A DNA stretch of 40,082 nt, taken from Sphingomonas sp. (GTDB taxonomy: Bacteria > Pseudomonadota > Alphaproteobacteria > Sphingomonadales > Sphingomonadaceae). Positions 31,141 to 40,082 of this stretch are shown piece by piece (within the stretch, counting starts at the first letter, position 1; the number at the start of each line of letters is the position of its first letter). The notes below the pieces were generated by a model. The model was not told the origin of the DNA and ran no database searches. It worked only from the letters and a program-made list of their open reading frames with translations. The stretch covers positions 1-40,082 of the forward strand of contig NZ_JANYEK010000245.1 in the NCBI RefSeq assembly GCF_025363195.1. The letters run 5' to 3'. The translations under genes and the position numbers were made by a program.

Positions 31141-32562
31141 GTGGCCACCGTCCTCGACGCCAAGACCAAAGATTATGTCGTTGCCGACATTTCGCTCGCC
31201 GATTTCGGCCGTGCGGAAATCAACATCGCCGAAACCGAAATGCCGGGTCTGATGAGCTTGCGCGAGGAATTCGGTGCATCGCAGCCGTTGAAGGGCGCGC
31301 GCATCACCGGCTCGCTGCACATGACGATCCAGACCGCCGTGCTCATCGAGACTCTGACGGCGTTGGGTGCCGATGTGCGCTGGGCCACCTGCAACATCTT
31401 CTCGACTCAGGATCATGCCGCTGCAGCAATCGCCGCGACCGGGGTGCCGGTATTCGCAATCAAGGGCGAGAGCCTCGCGGATTACTGGAACTATGTCGGC
31501 GACATCTTTAACTGGGGTGCGGACACGGATGGCACCACTGCCAACATCATCCTCGACGATGGCGGCGACGCGACGATGTTCGCGCTGTGGGGCGCCAAGC
31601 TCGAGGCTGGCCACACGCTGGGCGAGCCGGAAAATGACGAGGAAGTCGAATTCCAGCGCGCGTTGAAGGCCTTCGTCGCGAAATATCCGGGGTATTTGAC
31701 CGAGACGGTCAAGAATTTGAAGGGCGTTTCGGAAGAGACCACCACCGGCGTTCACCGCCTGTATGAGATCGCCAAGAAGGGCGAACTGCCGTTCCCGGCG
31801 ATCAACGTCAACGACAGTGTTACCAAGTCGAAGTTCGACAATCTCTATGGTTGCAAGGAATCCCTGGTCGACGCGATCCGTCGCGCGACCGACGTGATGC
31901 TGGCTGGCAAGGTCGCCTGCGTCGCCGGCTTCGGCGATGTCGGCAAGGGCTCGGCCCAGTCGCTCCGCAACGGCGGGGCGCGCGTGATGGTCACCGAAGT
32001 CGATCCGATCTGCGCATTGCAGGCCGCGATGGAGGGCTTCGAGGTCGTGACGATGGAAGAGGCCGTGACGCGCGCCGACATCTTCTGCACCGCCACGGGC
32101 AATGCCGACGTCATCACCGCCGATCACATGAAGGCGATGAAGAACATGGCCATCGTCTGCAACATCGGCCATTTCGACAGCGAGATTCAGATTGCTGCGC
32201 TGTCGAACTATGACTGGACGGAAGTGAAACCCGGCACCGACCTGGTGAAGTTTCCCGATGGTAAGCAGATCATCATCCTCGCTAAGGGCCGTCTGGTGAA
32301 CCTCGGTTGCGCGACCGGCCATCCGTCGTTCGTGATGTCGGCATCGTTCACCAACCAGACGCTGGCACAGATCGAACTCTGGACCGCTGGCGAGAAGTAC
32401 AAGAACGAAGTCTACGTCCTGCCCAAGCATCTCGACGAGAAGGTCGCGGCACTGCACCTCGAAAAGCTCGGTGTGAAGCTGTCGAAGCTGTCGACCAAGC
32501 AGGCCGGCTATATCGGCGTGCCGGTCGAAGGCCCGTTCAAGCCGGACCATTATCGCTACTGA
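31141..32562 (+). CDS. ahcY: Adenosylhomocysteinase
   Basis: Splits S-adenosylhomocysteine to adenosine and homocysteine with NAD as bound cofactor, keeping methylation going; cytoplasmic tetramer. The 473-aa product has the family's blocks: [36 protein letters not shown], the Rossmann motif [10 protein letters not shown] (about 263-272) and the C-terminal [10 protein letters not shown]. The start is GTG with GGAG about 8-9 bases upstream. The upstream palindrome is its probable control site and a strong terminator follows. Confidence 0.97.
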   Translation: MATVLDAKTKDYVVADISLADFGRAEINIAETEMPGLMSLREEFGASQPLKGARITGSLHMTIQTAVLIETLTALGADVRWATCNIFSTQDHAAAAIAATGVPVFAIKGESLADYWNYVGDIFNWGADTDGTTANIILDDGGDATMFALWGAKLEAGHTLGEPENDEEVEFQRALKAFVAKYPGYLTETVKNLKGVSEETTTGVHRLYEIAKKGELPFPAINVNDSVTKSKFDNLYGCKESLVDAIRRATDVMLAGKVACVAGFGDVGKGSAQSLRNGGARVMVTEVDPICALQAAMEGFEVVTMEEAVTRADIFCTATGNADVITADHMKAMKNMAIVCNIGHFDSEIQIAALSNYDWTEVKPGTDLVKFPDGKQIIILAKGRLVNLGCATGHPSFVMSASFTNQTLAQIELWTAGEKYKNEVYVLPKHLDEKVAALHLEKLGVKLSKLSTKQAGYIGVPVEGPFKPDHYRY

Positions 32563-32584
32563 TCTATGGGCCTTGGCCGATGCG

Positions 32585-32618
32585 AAGGGGGCTGCGGAGC
32601 GATCCGCAGCCCCCTTTT
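32585..32618 (+). terminator. Rho-independent terminator after ahcY
   Basis: A perfect 14-bp stem, AAGGGGGCTGCGGA with TCCGCAGCCCCCTT, GCGA loop and TTTT run, 22 bp past the stop. Confidence 0.93.
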
Positions 32619-32689
32619 ACTGTGCCCCTTCCGCTCGCGCTATAAGGCGTCGATGCACGTCCTTTCGTATTTCGAGAGAAGAAGATCGA

Positions 32690-32833
32690 ATGTCGCCGTT
32701 CGACCAGCCCAGCCCTAACGCCAGCGGGCGGGGGGACAGAACGCTCCGCATCCCCGACTGCGCCGATTTTCACATCGACACCATCGACCCGCCCCCGATA
32801 CCGGGCTATGCCGGCTGCGACAAGTTCGCCTGA
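32690..32833 (+). CDS. Possible small protein upstream of divL
   Basis: A short frame of 47 codons with ATG 10 bp after an AGAAGAAG stretch. Its stop overlaps the ribosome site of divL, which suits a leader gene. The product is polar with two Cys and several Pro and is not recognised. Support is weak. Confidence 0.25.
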   Translation: MSPFDQPSPNASGRGDRTLRIPDCADFHIDTIDPPPIPGYAGCDKFA

Positions 32834-32843
32834 AGGGGCAGTG

Positions 32844-35192
32844 GTGATCGAAGGGACTGCGTTGGGGAGCGTATTGGCGGGCGTGATCCTGGCCGTGCTT
32901 GTCGGCGTGGCGATGTGGTTGCTGTATCTCGGCTTGCGCGCGCAACGCGGTGCCGCGACGGCGATTGCAGCTAACGCACGGCTGGAGGCGCTGTTGGGGT
33001 CCGCCCCGGCCCTGGCGATGGTTGTGCGCACCGACGGGCGGCTGGAATTACCCGACAGGCTGGCCGATTGGTTCGGGCTTTCCCCGGCCCCGCGCTATCT
33101 GGCTGACTTGGCTGGCGGAACCACCGGGCTGACGGCGACGGATGCGGTTGCGCTGGCCGAGGACGTGGCCGCAGCGCAAAAGGCCGGGCGACCGTTCACG
33201 CGGGCGGTGCAGGCACAGGGTTCGCAACGCTCGTTGATGATCTACGGTGGGCGCGCGCCGCGCGATCTGCAGGCGCCGGGCGGCGTGGTGCTGTGGGTGT
33301 TCGATGCGACTGGTAGCCAGACGGAGATTGCGCGGTTGGCCGCTGAGGGTGCGGCGGCGCACGCGGCATTCGATGCGCTGACCGGACTGATCGAGGCGGC
33401 GCCGTTGCCGATGTGGTACCGCGGCGCCGACATGCGGCTGGCTATGGTCAATTCGGCCTATGTCGCGGCCGTCGAGGGCGCCGACGCTGAGGATGTCGTA
33501 AGGCGCGGGGTCGAACTGGTCGAGGGATCGGGCGTCGGCGGACCGTTGGCGAGCGCGGTGCTGGCACGCGACACTGATCTTCCGCAGATGCAGGCGATGC
33601 CGGCGACGATCCGCGGCGCGCGGCGTATGTTGCGGGTTCACGACGTGCCCTTGCCGGGCGGTGGCGTGGCAGGCTTCGCGGTTGATATCGAGGAACTGGA
33701 ACAGGCGCGCAGCGGCATCAAGCGTTTCGGCGATGCCCAGCGCGCAATGCTCGATCGCCTATCGGCCGGCGTGGTGCAGTTCGCCGCTGATCGTACCCTG
33801 GTGTTCAGCAACCAGCCGTTCCAGCGCCTCTTCGCCCTGAAGAGCGAATGGCTGTCGGATCGCCCCGAATTCGACCGCGTGCTAGAGCGCATGCGCGAGG
33901 CCAATCGCTTGCCCGAAGTGCGCGACTTTCCTGGCTGGAAGGCGGAGCGGCGCGACTGGTTCTTCGCGACGGGCGGCGCGATCGAGGAGAATTGGCACCT
34001 GCCGGGCGGCGTGCATCTGCGCGTCGTGGCACAGCCCTTGCCAGATGGCGGCCTGCTGCTGATTTTTGAGGATCGCACCGAGCAGGTCCAACTGGCCAGT
34101 GCGCGCGACACGCTGCTGCGCGTGCGCACAGCGACGTTCGACAATCTGTTCGAGGCCCTGGGGGTGTTCGCGGCGGACGGACGGTTGCAGATCTGGAACA
34201 ACAAATTCCGAGCCTTGTGGGGTTTCGAGGAGGAATTCCTGTCCACCCACCCCCGTGTGGATACGTTGTCAGAGGCGGCTGCCGGCAAGCTCGCCAATCC
34301 GGCGCGCGCGCGGTTGATCGGCGATCTGGTGCGCGCGGCGACGGTCGAGCGACAGCAGCGCGGCGGGCGCGTGGCGTTTGCCGACGGGCGGCACTTCGAA
34401 TTTGCCGCCGTGCCGCTGCCGGATGGAAACGGGCTGTTCACGATGCTCGACATTTCCGACAGTCGGCGGATCGAGCGCGCGTTGCGCGATCGCAACGAGG
34501 CGCTGGAAGCGGCGGATCAGGTCAAGACGGCGTTCGTCGCGAATATGAGCTACGAACTACGCACGCCGCTCACCTCAATCAGTGGTTTCGCCGAGATGTT
34601 GAGCGAGGGTTATGCCGGCAAGCTGAGCAAATCCGCCGACTCTTATGTCGATGCGATCCTGGAATCCGTCGGGCGGCTCAGTATGCTGGTCGACGAGGTG
34701 CTCGATCTTACGCAAAACGAGGGCAAGACTCCGCCGCTTGAGGCGCTCGACGTCGATCTCGAACGCATCGCGCGGGCGGCAGCGGACTCAGCGATGCCGG
34801 CGGCGAAAAAAAAGCACCAGGATTTTGTGGTCGAGATATCGCCATCTACCGGAAGCATCAAAGGCGACGCCGAACGTCTCCGCCAGACTATCGAACATCT
34901 CTTGAAACACGCCGTAAATGGTACGCCCGAGAATGGGCGCATTCTTTTGCACACGGACGGCACAGCGGCAGCGGCACGGATCGTGGTGTCGGACGATGGC
35001 GCCGGAATGGACGAGGCGGCGATCGCACGCGCTTTCGATCGCTTTGCGCAAGGCGGCGCGGCGCGGGGCAGTGAATTCGGTCTTGGCCTGCCACTCGCCA
35101 AGCAATTCGTCGAGGCCCATGGCGGGACGATCCAATTGCTGTCCGAACCGGGGCAGGGGACGCTCGTCACGGTGGAATTGCCGCGGCGATGA
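32844..35192 (+). CDS. divL: DivL-type PAS sensor pseudokinase
   Basis: A 782-aa membrane protein resembling Caulobacter DivL, which controls the CckA-CtrA cell-cycle pathway. It has one N-terminal membrane segment (GSVLAGVILAVLVGVAMWLL), several PAS-like domains (about residues 100-520) and a histidine-kinase-type end. The dimerisation box reads NMSYELRTPLTSISGF, with Tyr570 where kinases carry the phosphorylated His, the hallmark of DivL. The ATP domain keeps DDGAGMD and GLGLPLAKQFVEAHGG, but its N box reads EHLLKHAV with His685 and His689 in place of the Mg-ATP-binding Asn residues. GTG 32844 has GAAGGGG at good distance; ATG 32808 is the alternative. First gene of a five-gene overlapping operon. 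Confidence 0.88.
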   Translation: MIEGTALGSVLAGVILAVLVGVAMWLLYLGLRAQRGAATAIAANARLEALLGSAPALAMVVRTDGRLELPDRLADWFGLSPAPRYLADLAGGTTGLTATDAVALAEDVAAAQKAGRPFTRAVQAQGSQRSLMIYGGRAPRDLQAPGGVVLWVFDATGSQTEIARLAAEGAAAHAAFDALTGLIEAAPLPMWYRGADMRLAMVNSAYVAAVEGADAEDVVRRGVELVEGSGVGGPLASAVLARDTDLPQMQAMPATIRGARRMLRVHDVPLPGGGVAGFAVDIEELEQARSGIKRFGDAQRAMLDRLSAGVVQFAADRTLVFSNQPFQRLFALKSEWLSDRPEFDRVLERMREANRLPEVRDFPGWKAERRDWFFATGGAIEENWHLPGGVHLRVVAQPLPDGGLLLIFEDRTEQVQLASARDTLLRVRTATFDNLFEALGVFAADGRLQIWNNKFRALWGFEEEFLSTHPRVDTLSEAAAGKLANPARARLIGDLVRAATVERQQRGGRVAFADGRHFEFAAVPLPDGNGLFTMLDISDSRRIERALRDRNEALEAADQVKTAFVANMSYELRTPLTSISGFAEMLSEGYAGKLSKSADSYVDAILESVGRLSMLVDEVLDLTQNEGKTPPLEALDVDLERIARAAADSAMPAAKKKHQDFVVEISPSTGSIKGDAERLRQTIEHLLKHAVNGTPENGRILLHTDGTAAAARIVVSDDGAGMDEAAIARAFDRFAQGGAARGSEFGLGLPLAKQFVEAHGGTIQLLSEPGQGTLVTVELPRR

Positions 35193-35644
35193 ACAGCGCT
35201 GTTCGCCGGCTGGAAAGTCCCGCCGACACCGAAGCGTTCGGCGCTTGTCTCGCTGCCATCGCTCAAGCCGGCGATATCATCACGCTTTCGGGATCGCTTG
35301 GCGCAGGCAAGACCAGCATCGCGCGCGGGCTGCTCGCTGCGTTGGGTCTAGCCGGCGAAGCGCCCAGTCCGAGTTTCGCGATCGTACAGCCCTACGCCCC
35401 GCCCGAGGTGCGGATGCCGGTGCTCCATGTGGACCTCTATCGTATCGAGCATGTGAGCGAGATGGAGGAATTGGGGTTGGACGAGGCTCCGTACGATTCG
35501 CTGCTGATCGTCGAATGGCCGGAGCGTGCGCCGGGGCATTGGCCCGATGCGCTGGCTTTGTCGCTGGAGATCTTGCCGAATGGCGCGCGCGCCTTGACAG
35601 CCGAGGTGCCGACGGCATGGAGGGGGCGATGGCAGCAGATGTAA
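35189..35644 (+). CDS. tsaE: tRNA threonylcarbamoyladenosine biosynthesis ATPase TsaE
   Basis: Part of the complex that makes t6A at position 37 of tRNAs reading ANN codons. The 151-aa product has the Walker A loop SGSLGAGKTS, then SPSFAIVQPY and HVDLYRIEHVSEMEELGLDE (Walker B-like region), and VEWPERA, all family blocks. The start overlaps the divL stop (ATGA). The tsaE-amgK-murU order after divL is a common alphaproteobacterial layout. Confidence 0.93.
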   Translation: MNSAVRRLESPADTEAFGACLAAIAQAGDIITLSGSLGAGKTSIARGLLAALGLAGEAPSPSFAIVQPYAPPEVRMPVLHVDLYRIEHVSEMEELGLDEAPYDSLLIVEWPERAPGHWPDALALSLEILPNGARALTAEVPTAWRGRWQQM

Positions 35645-36636
35645 CCCCACCAGCGATGATCCCTCCGCCCGGCGCGAAGGCGTTTCTCGCGAAGCACGGC
35701 TGGGCTGAAGCCGACATACTACCGGTGGCCGGAGATGCGTCATTCCGGCGGTATTTCCGTGCCGTCGAACCGGACCGCAGCGCGATTCTGATGGATGCGC
35801 CGCCGCCGCACGAAAACCCCCGCCCGTTTATCGCGATCGCCCGATGGCTGGTCGAGCGCGGTTTCGCCGCTCCTGCTATTCACGGTGTGGATCTCGAACA
35901 GGGCCTCGTGCTGATCGAGGATTTCGGTGATAACCGCATGCGCGAGACGGTGGACGAAACGCCCGAAAAAGCGGCTGGATTGTATGAGGCGGCGATCGAT
36001 GTGCTGATCGCGCTTCGAGCTCACGACCCGGGTGATATCCCACCTTATGATGCGGCGGTGCTGCACCGCGAGGCGAATCTGTTGACCGAATGGTTCTGCC
36101 CTGCGGTCGGGATCGTGGCCGATCAACCGGGGTATGACGTAGCGTGGGACGCGGTGTTCGATCTCGCTCTGGCGAGCCCGAAAGTAACGGTGTTGCGTGA
36201 TTTTCACGCCGAAAATTTGATGCTCATCGGCCCAAGCGTTGCTGGGGGCGAGGCACTCGGCCTGCTCGATTTTCAGGACGCTTTGGCGGGGCACCCGGCG
36301 TATGATCTCGTGTCGCTGTTGCAGGATGCCCGGCGTGATGTCGCACCCGAACTCGAAGCTGTCATGCTGGACCGGTACAAACACATCACTGGTGAGGGCG
36401 ATGCGCTCGATGCGGCGTATCATGTGCTCGGTGCGCAAAGGAACGCCAAGATATTGGGCATTTTTACGCGACTGTGGAAACGGGACGGGAAGACGCGCTA
36501 CGCCGCCTTGTGCCCGCGCGTATGGACATATCTGGAACGAGATCTGGCGCATCCGGCGCTCGGTCCGGTGAAGGCATGGTTCGATGCGAATATTCCCGTC
36601 GACAAGCGCGGTGATCCAATGACGATCGACGCATGA
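35629..36636 (+). CDS. amgK: Sugar kinase AmgK (MurNAc/GlcNAc anomeric kinase), APH family
   Basis: Probably phosphorylates N-acetylmuramate at the anomeric position in a peptidoglycan-recycling route that bypasses de novo synthesis; the assignment rests on family and on murU following. The 335-aa product has the aminoglycoside-phosphotransferase fold: a nucleotide-binding N lobe (GDASFRRYFR), VLIEDFGDNRMRE, the catalytic loop LRDFHAENLML and the metal-binding LLDFQDALAGHPAYDLVSLL. The start overlaps the end of tsaE by 16 bp; ATG 35617 is an alternative. ATGA joins it to murU. Confidence 0.85.
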   Translation: MAADVTPPAMIPPPGAKAFLAKHGWAEADILPVAGDASFRRYFRAVEPDRSAILMDAPPPHENPRPFIAIARWLVERGFAAPAIHGVDLEQGLVLIEDFGDNRMRETVDETPEKAAGLYEAAIDVLIALRAHDPGDIPPYDAAVLHREANLLTEWFCPAVGIVADQPGYDVAWDAVFDLALASPKVTVLRDFHAENLMLIGPSVAGGEALGLLDFQDALAGHPAYDLVSLLQDARRDVAPELEAVMLDRYKHITGEGDALDAAYHVLGAQRNAKILGIFTRLWKRDGKTRYAALCPRVWTYLERDLAHPALGPVKAWFDANIPVDKRGDPMTIDA

Positions 36637-37382
36637 AGACGCTGGCGATCCGGCCCGATCCGGGCGTGGCGGTGCCGAACACGGCGATGGTTATGGCGGC
36701 CGGGTTGGGAACTCGGATGCGGCCATTGTCCGTTACGCGACCCAAGCCGCTCATCCAGATTAAAGGTACGACGTTTATCGATCATGTGCTCGATCATCTG
36801 CGAGCTGCTGGCGTTATGCGCATCGTCGTCAATGTTCATTATATGGCCGACATGCTCGAAGCGCATCTGGCGGCGCAAGCGCGGGATCTTGACGTTAGGA
36901 TATCGGACGAGCGCACCAAGCTACTTGATACTGGCGGTGGTCTTTTCCAGGCGCTCCCTCTGATCGATGCCGATCCGTTCTTCTGCGTCAACACCGACAA
37001 TATCTGGATCGATGGTCCGATGGATTCGCTGAAGATGATGGCGAGAATGTGGAACCAGGCCGATATGGACGTCCTGATGTTATTGGTGCCGCTTGCGCGG
37101 GCCAATCAACATGCCGGGCAGGGCGATTTCTATCTTGATCCATATGGCCGGTTAACGCGCCGACGGCCTAATCGTGTCGCGCCCTACGTCTGGGCAGGTA
37201 TCCAGCTGCTGTCCAAAAGTCTGGTCGTCGATCCCCCCTCCGATGTTTTCTCGACAAATGTCTTCTGGGATCGAGCAATCACTTCTGGCCGCGCATACGG
37301 GCTGGTGCATCAGGGTCTGTGGTTCGATGTCGGCACGCCGGGCGCGATTCCGCGGGCCGAGGCGATGATGGCGGATGGCTGA
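36633..37382 (+). CDS. murU: MurU, N-acetylmuramate alpha-1-phosphate uridylyltransferase
   Basis: Transfers UMP to MurNAc-1-phosphate, the second step of the AmgK-MurU recycling route. The 249-aa nucleotidyltransferase carries MAAGLGTRMRPLSVTRPKPL (nucleotide-binding motif), HVLDHLRAAGVMRIVVNVHY, and VNTDNIWIDGP (metal-binding Asp). The start is an ATGA overlap with amgK; the stop overlaps the addB start by 8 nt. Confidence 0.88.
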   Translation: MKTLAIRPDPGVAVPNTAMVMAAGLGTRMRPLSVTRPKPLIQIKGTTFIDHVLDHLRAAGVMRIVVNVHYMADMLEAHLAAQARDLDVRISDERTKLLDTGGGLFQALPLIDADPFFCVNTDNIWIDGPMDSLKMMARMWNQADMDVLMLLVPLARANQHAGQGDFYLDPYGRLTRRRPNRVAPYVWAGIQLLSKSLVVDPPSDVFSTNVFWDRAITSGRAYGLVHQGLWFDVGTPGAIPRAEAMMADG

Positions 37383-40082
37383 GCGCCAGAAGCCCGCGCT
37401 CTTCACGATTCCCGCCCACCGCGCGTTCGCCGATGCGCTCGCCGCCGGGTTAATCCGTCGATCCCAAGCGGGCGGCGGCGGCGGGGATGGCATGCGGCTT
37501 GCACGCGGGCTGGTGCTGCTGCCGAACAATCGCGCCAAGCGCGCGGTGACCGATGCGTTCGTGCGTGCCAGCGGGGGTGGGCTGCTATTGCCTCGGCTGG
37601 TCGCGATCGGCGATCCCGAACTGGATGAGGCGGCGGGCGCGGCGATCGATCCGGCGGACGGTAATCCCCTGGCCCCTGCCGTGGCGCCGTTACAACGACG
37701 CATGATCCTTGCGCGGTTGGTGTCGGAGGAACGCGTCAAGGCCGGGCAACGGGTCGATGCGGCGGAAGCTGTGCGACTGGCAGGCGAATTGGCGCGAACG
37801 CTGGACCAGTTGCTGGTGGAGGAGATTGCACCACGGCACCTGCGTGAGCTGGAAATGACCGAGGAATTGTCGAGTCATTGGCAGAAGTCGCTCGCCCTGT
37901 TCGGCATCGTACTGGATCGCTGGCCGGGCGAATTGGAACGGCTTAAACGGCTCGATCTGGCGACGCGGCGATCGATGTTGCTTGATCGGCTGACGGATCG
38001 CTGGGCCGTTGCTCCGGCTGCGGGCTTCGTTTGCGCGGCCGGGATTACCGATAGCGCGCCGGCGGTGGCGCGGTTGTTGCGTCGCGTATCAGAAATGCCC
38101 GAAGGTATGGTGGTGCTGGCCGACCTCGCTACCGATATGGCGGACGAGGAATGGCATGCGTTGGGGCCGCATACACCAGATCCGGCGACGGGGCGGCGCA
38201 AGCGCAGCATCGAGACGCATCCCCAATTCCATCTGAAGTTGCTGCTCGACCGAATGAGCGTCAACCGGGCAGAATTCTCCGTCTGGCGTAGCGACAGCGT
38301 GGGTGCTGACGCAACACTGGCGCGGGGGCGAGCCGTGGCCAATGCGCTTGCACCGGCGGATTTCACCGGCAAGTGGACGACGCTGGATGCCGATCAGCGC
38401 CGTTTGTCGGGCATCGCCGCTGCCGAACTTTCGACCCCGGCAGAGGAAGCGCAGGCGATTGCGTTAGCCTTGCGGCAAGTGCTGGAAACCGAAGGCCGGA
38501 CAGCGGCATTGGTGACACCGGATCGGGCTTTGGCGCGGCGGGTGGCGGCGCATATGCAGCGTTGGGGCGTTGAGATCGACGACACCGCCGGGCGGCCGCT
38601 GTCGATCCTGCCGCCGGGGACGTTGCTGACCGCGCTGGCCGAGGCGGCCGTGCAGCGGTTCGCACCGTTAGGGCTATTGGCGTTGCTCAAGCATCCCCTG
38701 GTGCGCAGCGGCGAGGGACGCACAGCGTGGCTCGACGGCGCGCGCAGCCTAGACCGGGTTCTACGCGGTCCGCGTCCGGCGCCGGGGCTTGAGGGGATCG
38801 ACGCGCATCTCTCCAATGCGCCCGAGCGTGAAGTGAAACGTCGGGCGGAGGCGGCGGTGTGGTGGCCGGAGGCGCGGGCTTTGCTCGCTCCGGTCGAGGC
38901 TTTGTTCGCGGGCGGAGCACAACCCCTGCCAGCGATGGTCGCGGCGCTGCGTGAGACGGCGCAGGCCTTGTGTGGCGATGAATTATGGGCCGGTCCGGCA
39001 GGGCGAGCGGCGGCTGAGTTGCTGGCCGAACTGGAAGTGCAGGCGGTAGCGGGACCGGCGCTGGTCGAGCCGGAAAGCCTCGCGCCGATGCTCAAGACGC
39101 TGATGGACGAACAGGCGGTGCGTCCGCCGCAAGGCGGTCATCCGCGCCTGGCGATCTATGGCTTGATCGAGGCACGCCTGCAGACCGCCGACCTGATGAT
39201 CCTCGGCGGGTTGAACGAAGGAACATGGCCGGGCCAGCCCGCGCCCGACCCGTGGCTGGCGCCGCGCATCCGTAGCGAACTCGGATTGCCGGGCTTGGAA
39301 CGGCGGGTAGGCGTGTCGGCGCACGACCTTGCTGGATCGCTCGGTGCGCCGACCGCTCTTATGACGCGGGCGCGGCGTGATGCGAAATCGCCAACGACGC
39401 CCTCGCGCTTTTGGCTGCGCTTGCAGGCGCTGGCGGGGGAGCGGTTCGAACGCGCGCGGGAATTGGAGGGCTGGACGCGGGCGCTGGACACGCCGGGCGA
39501 CTATGGTCCCGATCCGCAACCGGCCCCCGTGCCGCCGCCCGAACTTCGCCCGACACGCATTGCCGTGACGGATGTCGACCGGCTCAAGGCCGACCCCTAT
39601 GCCTTTTACGCCAAACGCATTCTGCGACTCTTGGCGCTGGATCCGGTCGATGCCGATCCCAGCGCGGCGTGGCGCGGGACGGCAGTGCACGATGTGCTGG
39701 AGGAATGGGCCCGCATGGACAAGTGCGATCCGGAATTGCTTCGCCCCCGCGCGCTGCGGATGCTGGCCGATGAGCGGACGCATCCGATGATGCGGGCATT
39801 GTGGCAACCGCGCCTGATGGAGGCGATCGACTGGATCTCCGCCAAGATCGTCGAAGGGCTGGAAACGGGCCGCACGGTGCTGGCCGTCGAGCAAGAGGGA
39901 CGGATCGAGATTGCCGGAGTCACGCTGACCGGCAAGTTCGACCGGATCGATCGCATGGCGGAAGGTGGCCTCGCGGTGATCGACTATAAAACCGGCCAAC
40001 CGCCGTCCGCTGCCGCATTGCGCGCTGGGTTCAGTTTGCAGCTTGGTCTGCTCGGGCTGATCGCGGAGCGGGGAGGGTTTGA
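37375..40082 (+). CDS. addB: Double-strand break repair protein AddB (partial, runs off window)
   Basis: Subunit of the AddAB helicase-nuclease that processes DNA ends for recombination. The visible 902 residues begin with FTIPAHRAFADALAAGL, then GLVLLPNNRAKRAVTDAF, a degenerate helicase N part. Later come LGGLNEGTWPGQPAPDPWLA and near the end the nuclease motif VIDYKTGQPP. The frame is open to the last base of the window, so the C terminus is missing here only because of the cut. The start at 37375 overlaps murU's stop. The addA gene should follow outside the window. Confidence 0.9.
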   Translation, partial: MAERQKPALFTIPAHRAFADALAAGLIRRSQAGGGGGDGMRLARGLVLLPNNRAKRAVTDAFVRASGGGLLLPRLVAIGDPELDEAAGAAIDPADGNPLAPAVAPLQRRMILARLVSEERVKAGQRVDAAEAVRLAGELARTLDQLLVEEIAPRHLRELEMTEELSSHWQKSLALFGIVLDRWPGELERLKRLDLATRRSMLLDRLTDRWAVAPAAGFVCAAGITDSAPAVARLLRRVSEMPEGMVVLADLATDMADEEWHALGPHTPDPATGRRKRSIETHPQFHLKLLLDRMSVNRAEFSVWRSDSVGADATLARGRAVANALAPADFTGKWTTLDADQRRLSGIAAAELSTPAEEAQAIALALRQVLETEGRTAALVTPDRALARRVAAHMQRWGVEIDDTAGRPLSILPPGTLLTALAEAAVQRFAPLGLLALLKHPLVRSGEGRTAWLDGARSLDRVLRGPRPAPGLEGIDAHLSNAPEREVKRRAEAAVWWPEARALLAPVEALFAGGAQPLPAMVAALRETAQALCGDELWAGPAGRAAAELLAELEVQAVAGPALVEPESLAPMLKTLMDEQAVRPPQGGHPRLAIYGLIEARLQTADLMILGGLNEGTWPGQPAPDPWLAPRIRSELGLPGLERRVGVSAHDLAGSLGAPTALMTRARRDAKSPTTPSRFWLRLQALAGERFERARELEGWTRALDTPGDYGPDPQPAPVPPPELRPTRIAVTDVDRLKADPYAFYAKRILRLLALDPVDADPSAAWRGTAVHDVLEEWARMDKCDPELLRPRALRMLADERTHPMMRALWQPRLMEAIDWISAKIVEGLETGRTVLAVEQEGRIEIAGVTLTGKFDRIDRMAEGGLAVIDYKTGQPPSAAALRAGFSLQLGLLGLIAERGGF

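Noticed and set aside
31072..32550. A 492-aa minus-strand reading frame opposite ahcY
   Set aside because: ahcY is certain on the plus strand and the antisense product has the composition of a shadow.
1..40082. CRISPR arrays, rRNA genes, insertion sequences
   Set aside because: No regularly spaced repeats, no rRNA-like sequence and no transposase were seen on either strand.

Overview
The window reads as chromosome of a high-GC alphaproteobacterium of the sphingomonad group. Grounds for this (inference from gene content, not a database match): a divL-tsaE-amgK-murU-addB gene run, an isocitrate lyase with an ScfR/RamB-type regulator nearby, DUF4893 and DUF2721 proteins, a PEP-CTERM sorting signal of the sphingomonad type, and two promoters that fit the alphaproteobacterial EcfG stress-sigma consensus. 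Most of the 40 kb is ordinary, tightly packed core chromosome.

Layout. 1-3.35 kb: an unknown protein, a NUDIX hydrolase overlapping a secreted trypsin-like protease, and a DUF2721 membrane protein. 3.38-9.74 kb: a 6.3-kb integrative element between a 52-bp direct repeat. The right repeat lies inside an intact tRNA-Ala(CGC) gene; the left is the displaced 3' part of that tRNA. The element carries a tyrosine integrase, a string of small overlapping genes (DNA-binding proteins and an excisionase-like protein), a putative HUH-type replication protein, an out-of-frame overlapping gene pair, a truncated SRAP gene, a PEP-CTERM protein behind a sigma-54 promoter with an upstream palindrome, and a small membrane protein. 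It has no capsid, terminase-large or conjugation gene, so it looks like a satellite-type replicon.

9.86-15.4 kb: zinc metallopeptidase, patatin-like phospholipase with 3-hydroxybutyrate dehydrogenase, DUF4893 lipoprotein, CDF metal transporter, and an AbrB-Doc toxin-antitoxin pair. 15.6-20.5 kb: ScfR-like regulator, an unknown lipoprotein pair and isocitrate lyase. Regulator and lyase share a 20-bp upstream motif. 20.9-25.2 kb: an ABM-domain protein, aspartate-semialdehyde dehydrogenase, then a chain of stop/start-overlapping genes (FitA-like antitoxin, PIN toxin, GFA protein, a frameshifted DsbA-family isomerase) followed by an alpha/beta hydrolase.

25.3-32.6 kb: SIMPL protein, histone-H1-like protein, AMP nucleosidase, Ala-rich stress protein, peroxiredoxin, YqgE, PAP2 protein, and ahcY behind a perfect palindrome. 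32.8-40.1 kb: a five-gene overlapping operon with a DivL-type pseudokinase (Tyr in place of the phospho-accepting His), TsaE, the peptidoglycan-recycling pair AmgK/MurU, and AddB, which runs off the window end.

The most novel material is the tRNA-Ala element and its sigma-54-controlled PEP-CTERM cargo. The shared regulator/aceA motif and the FitA-like operator are the best regulatory signals.
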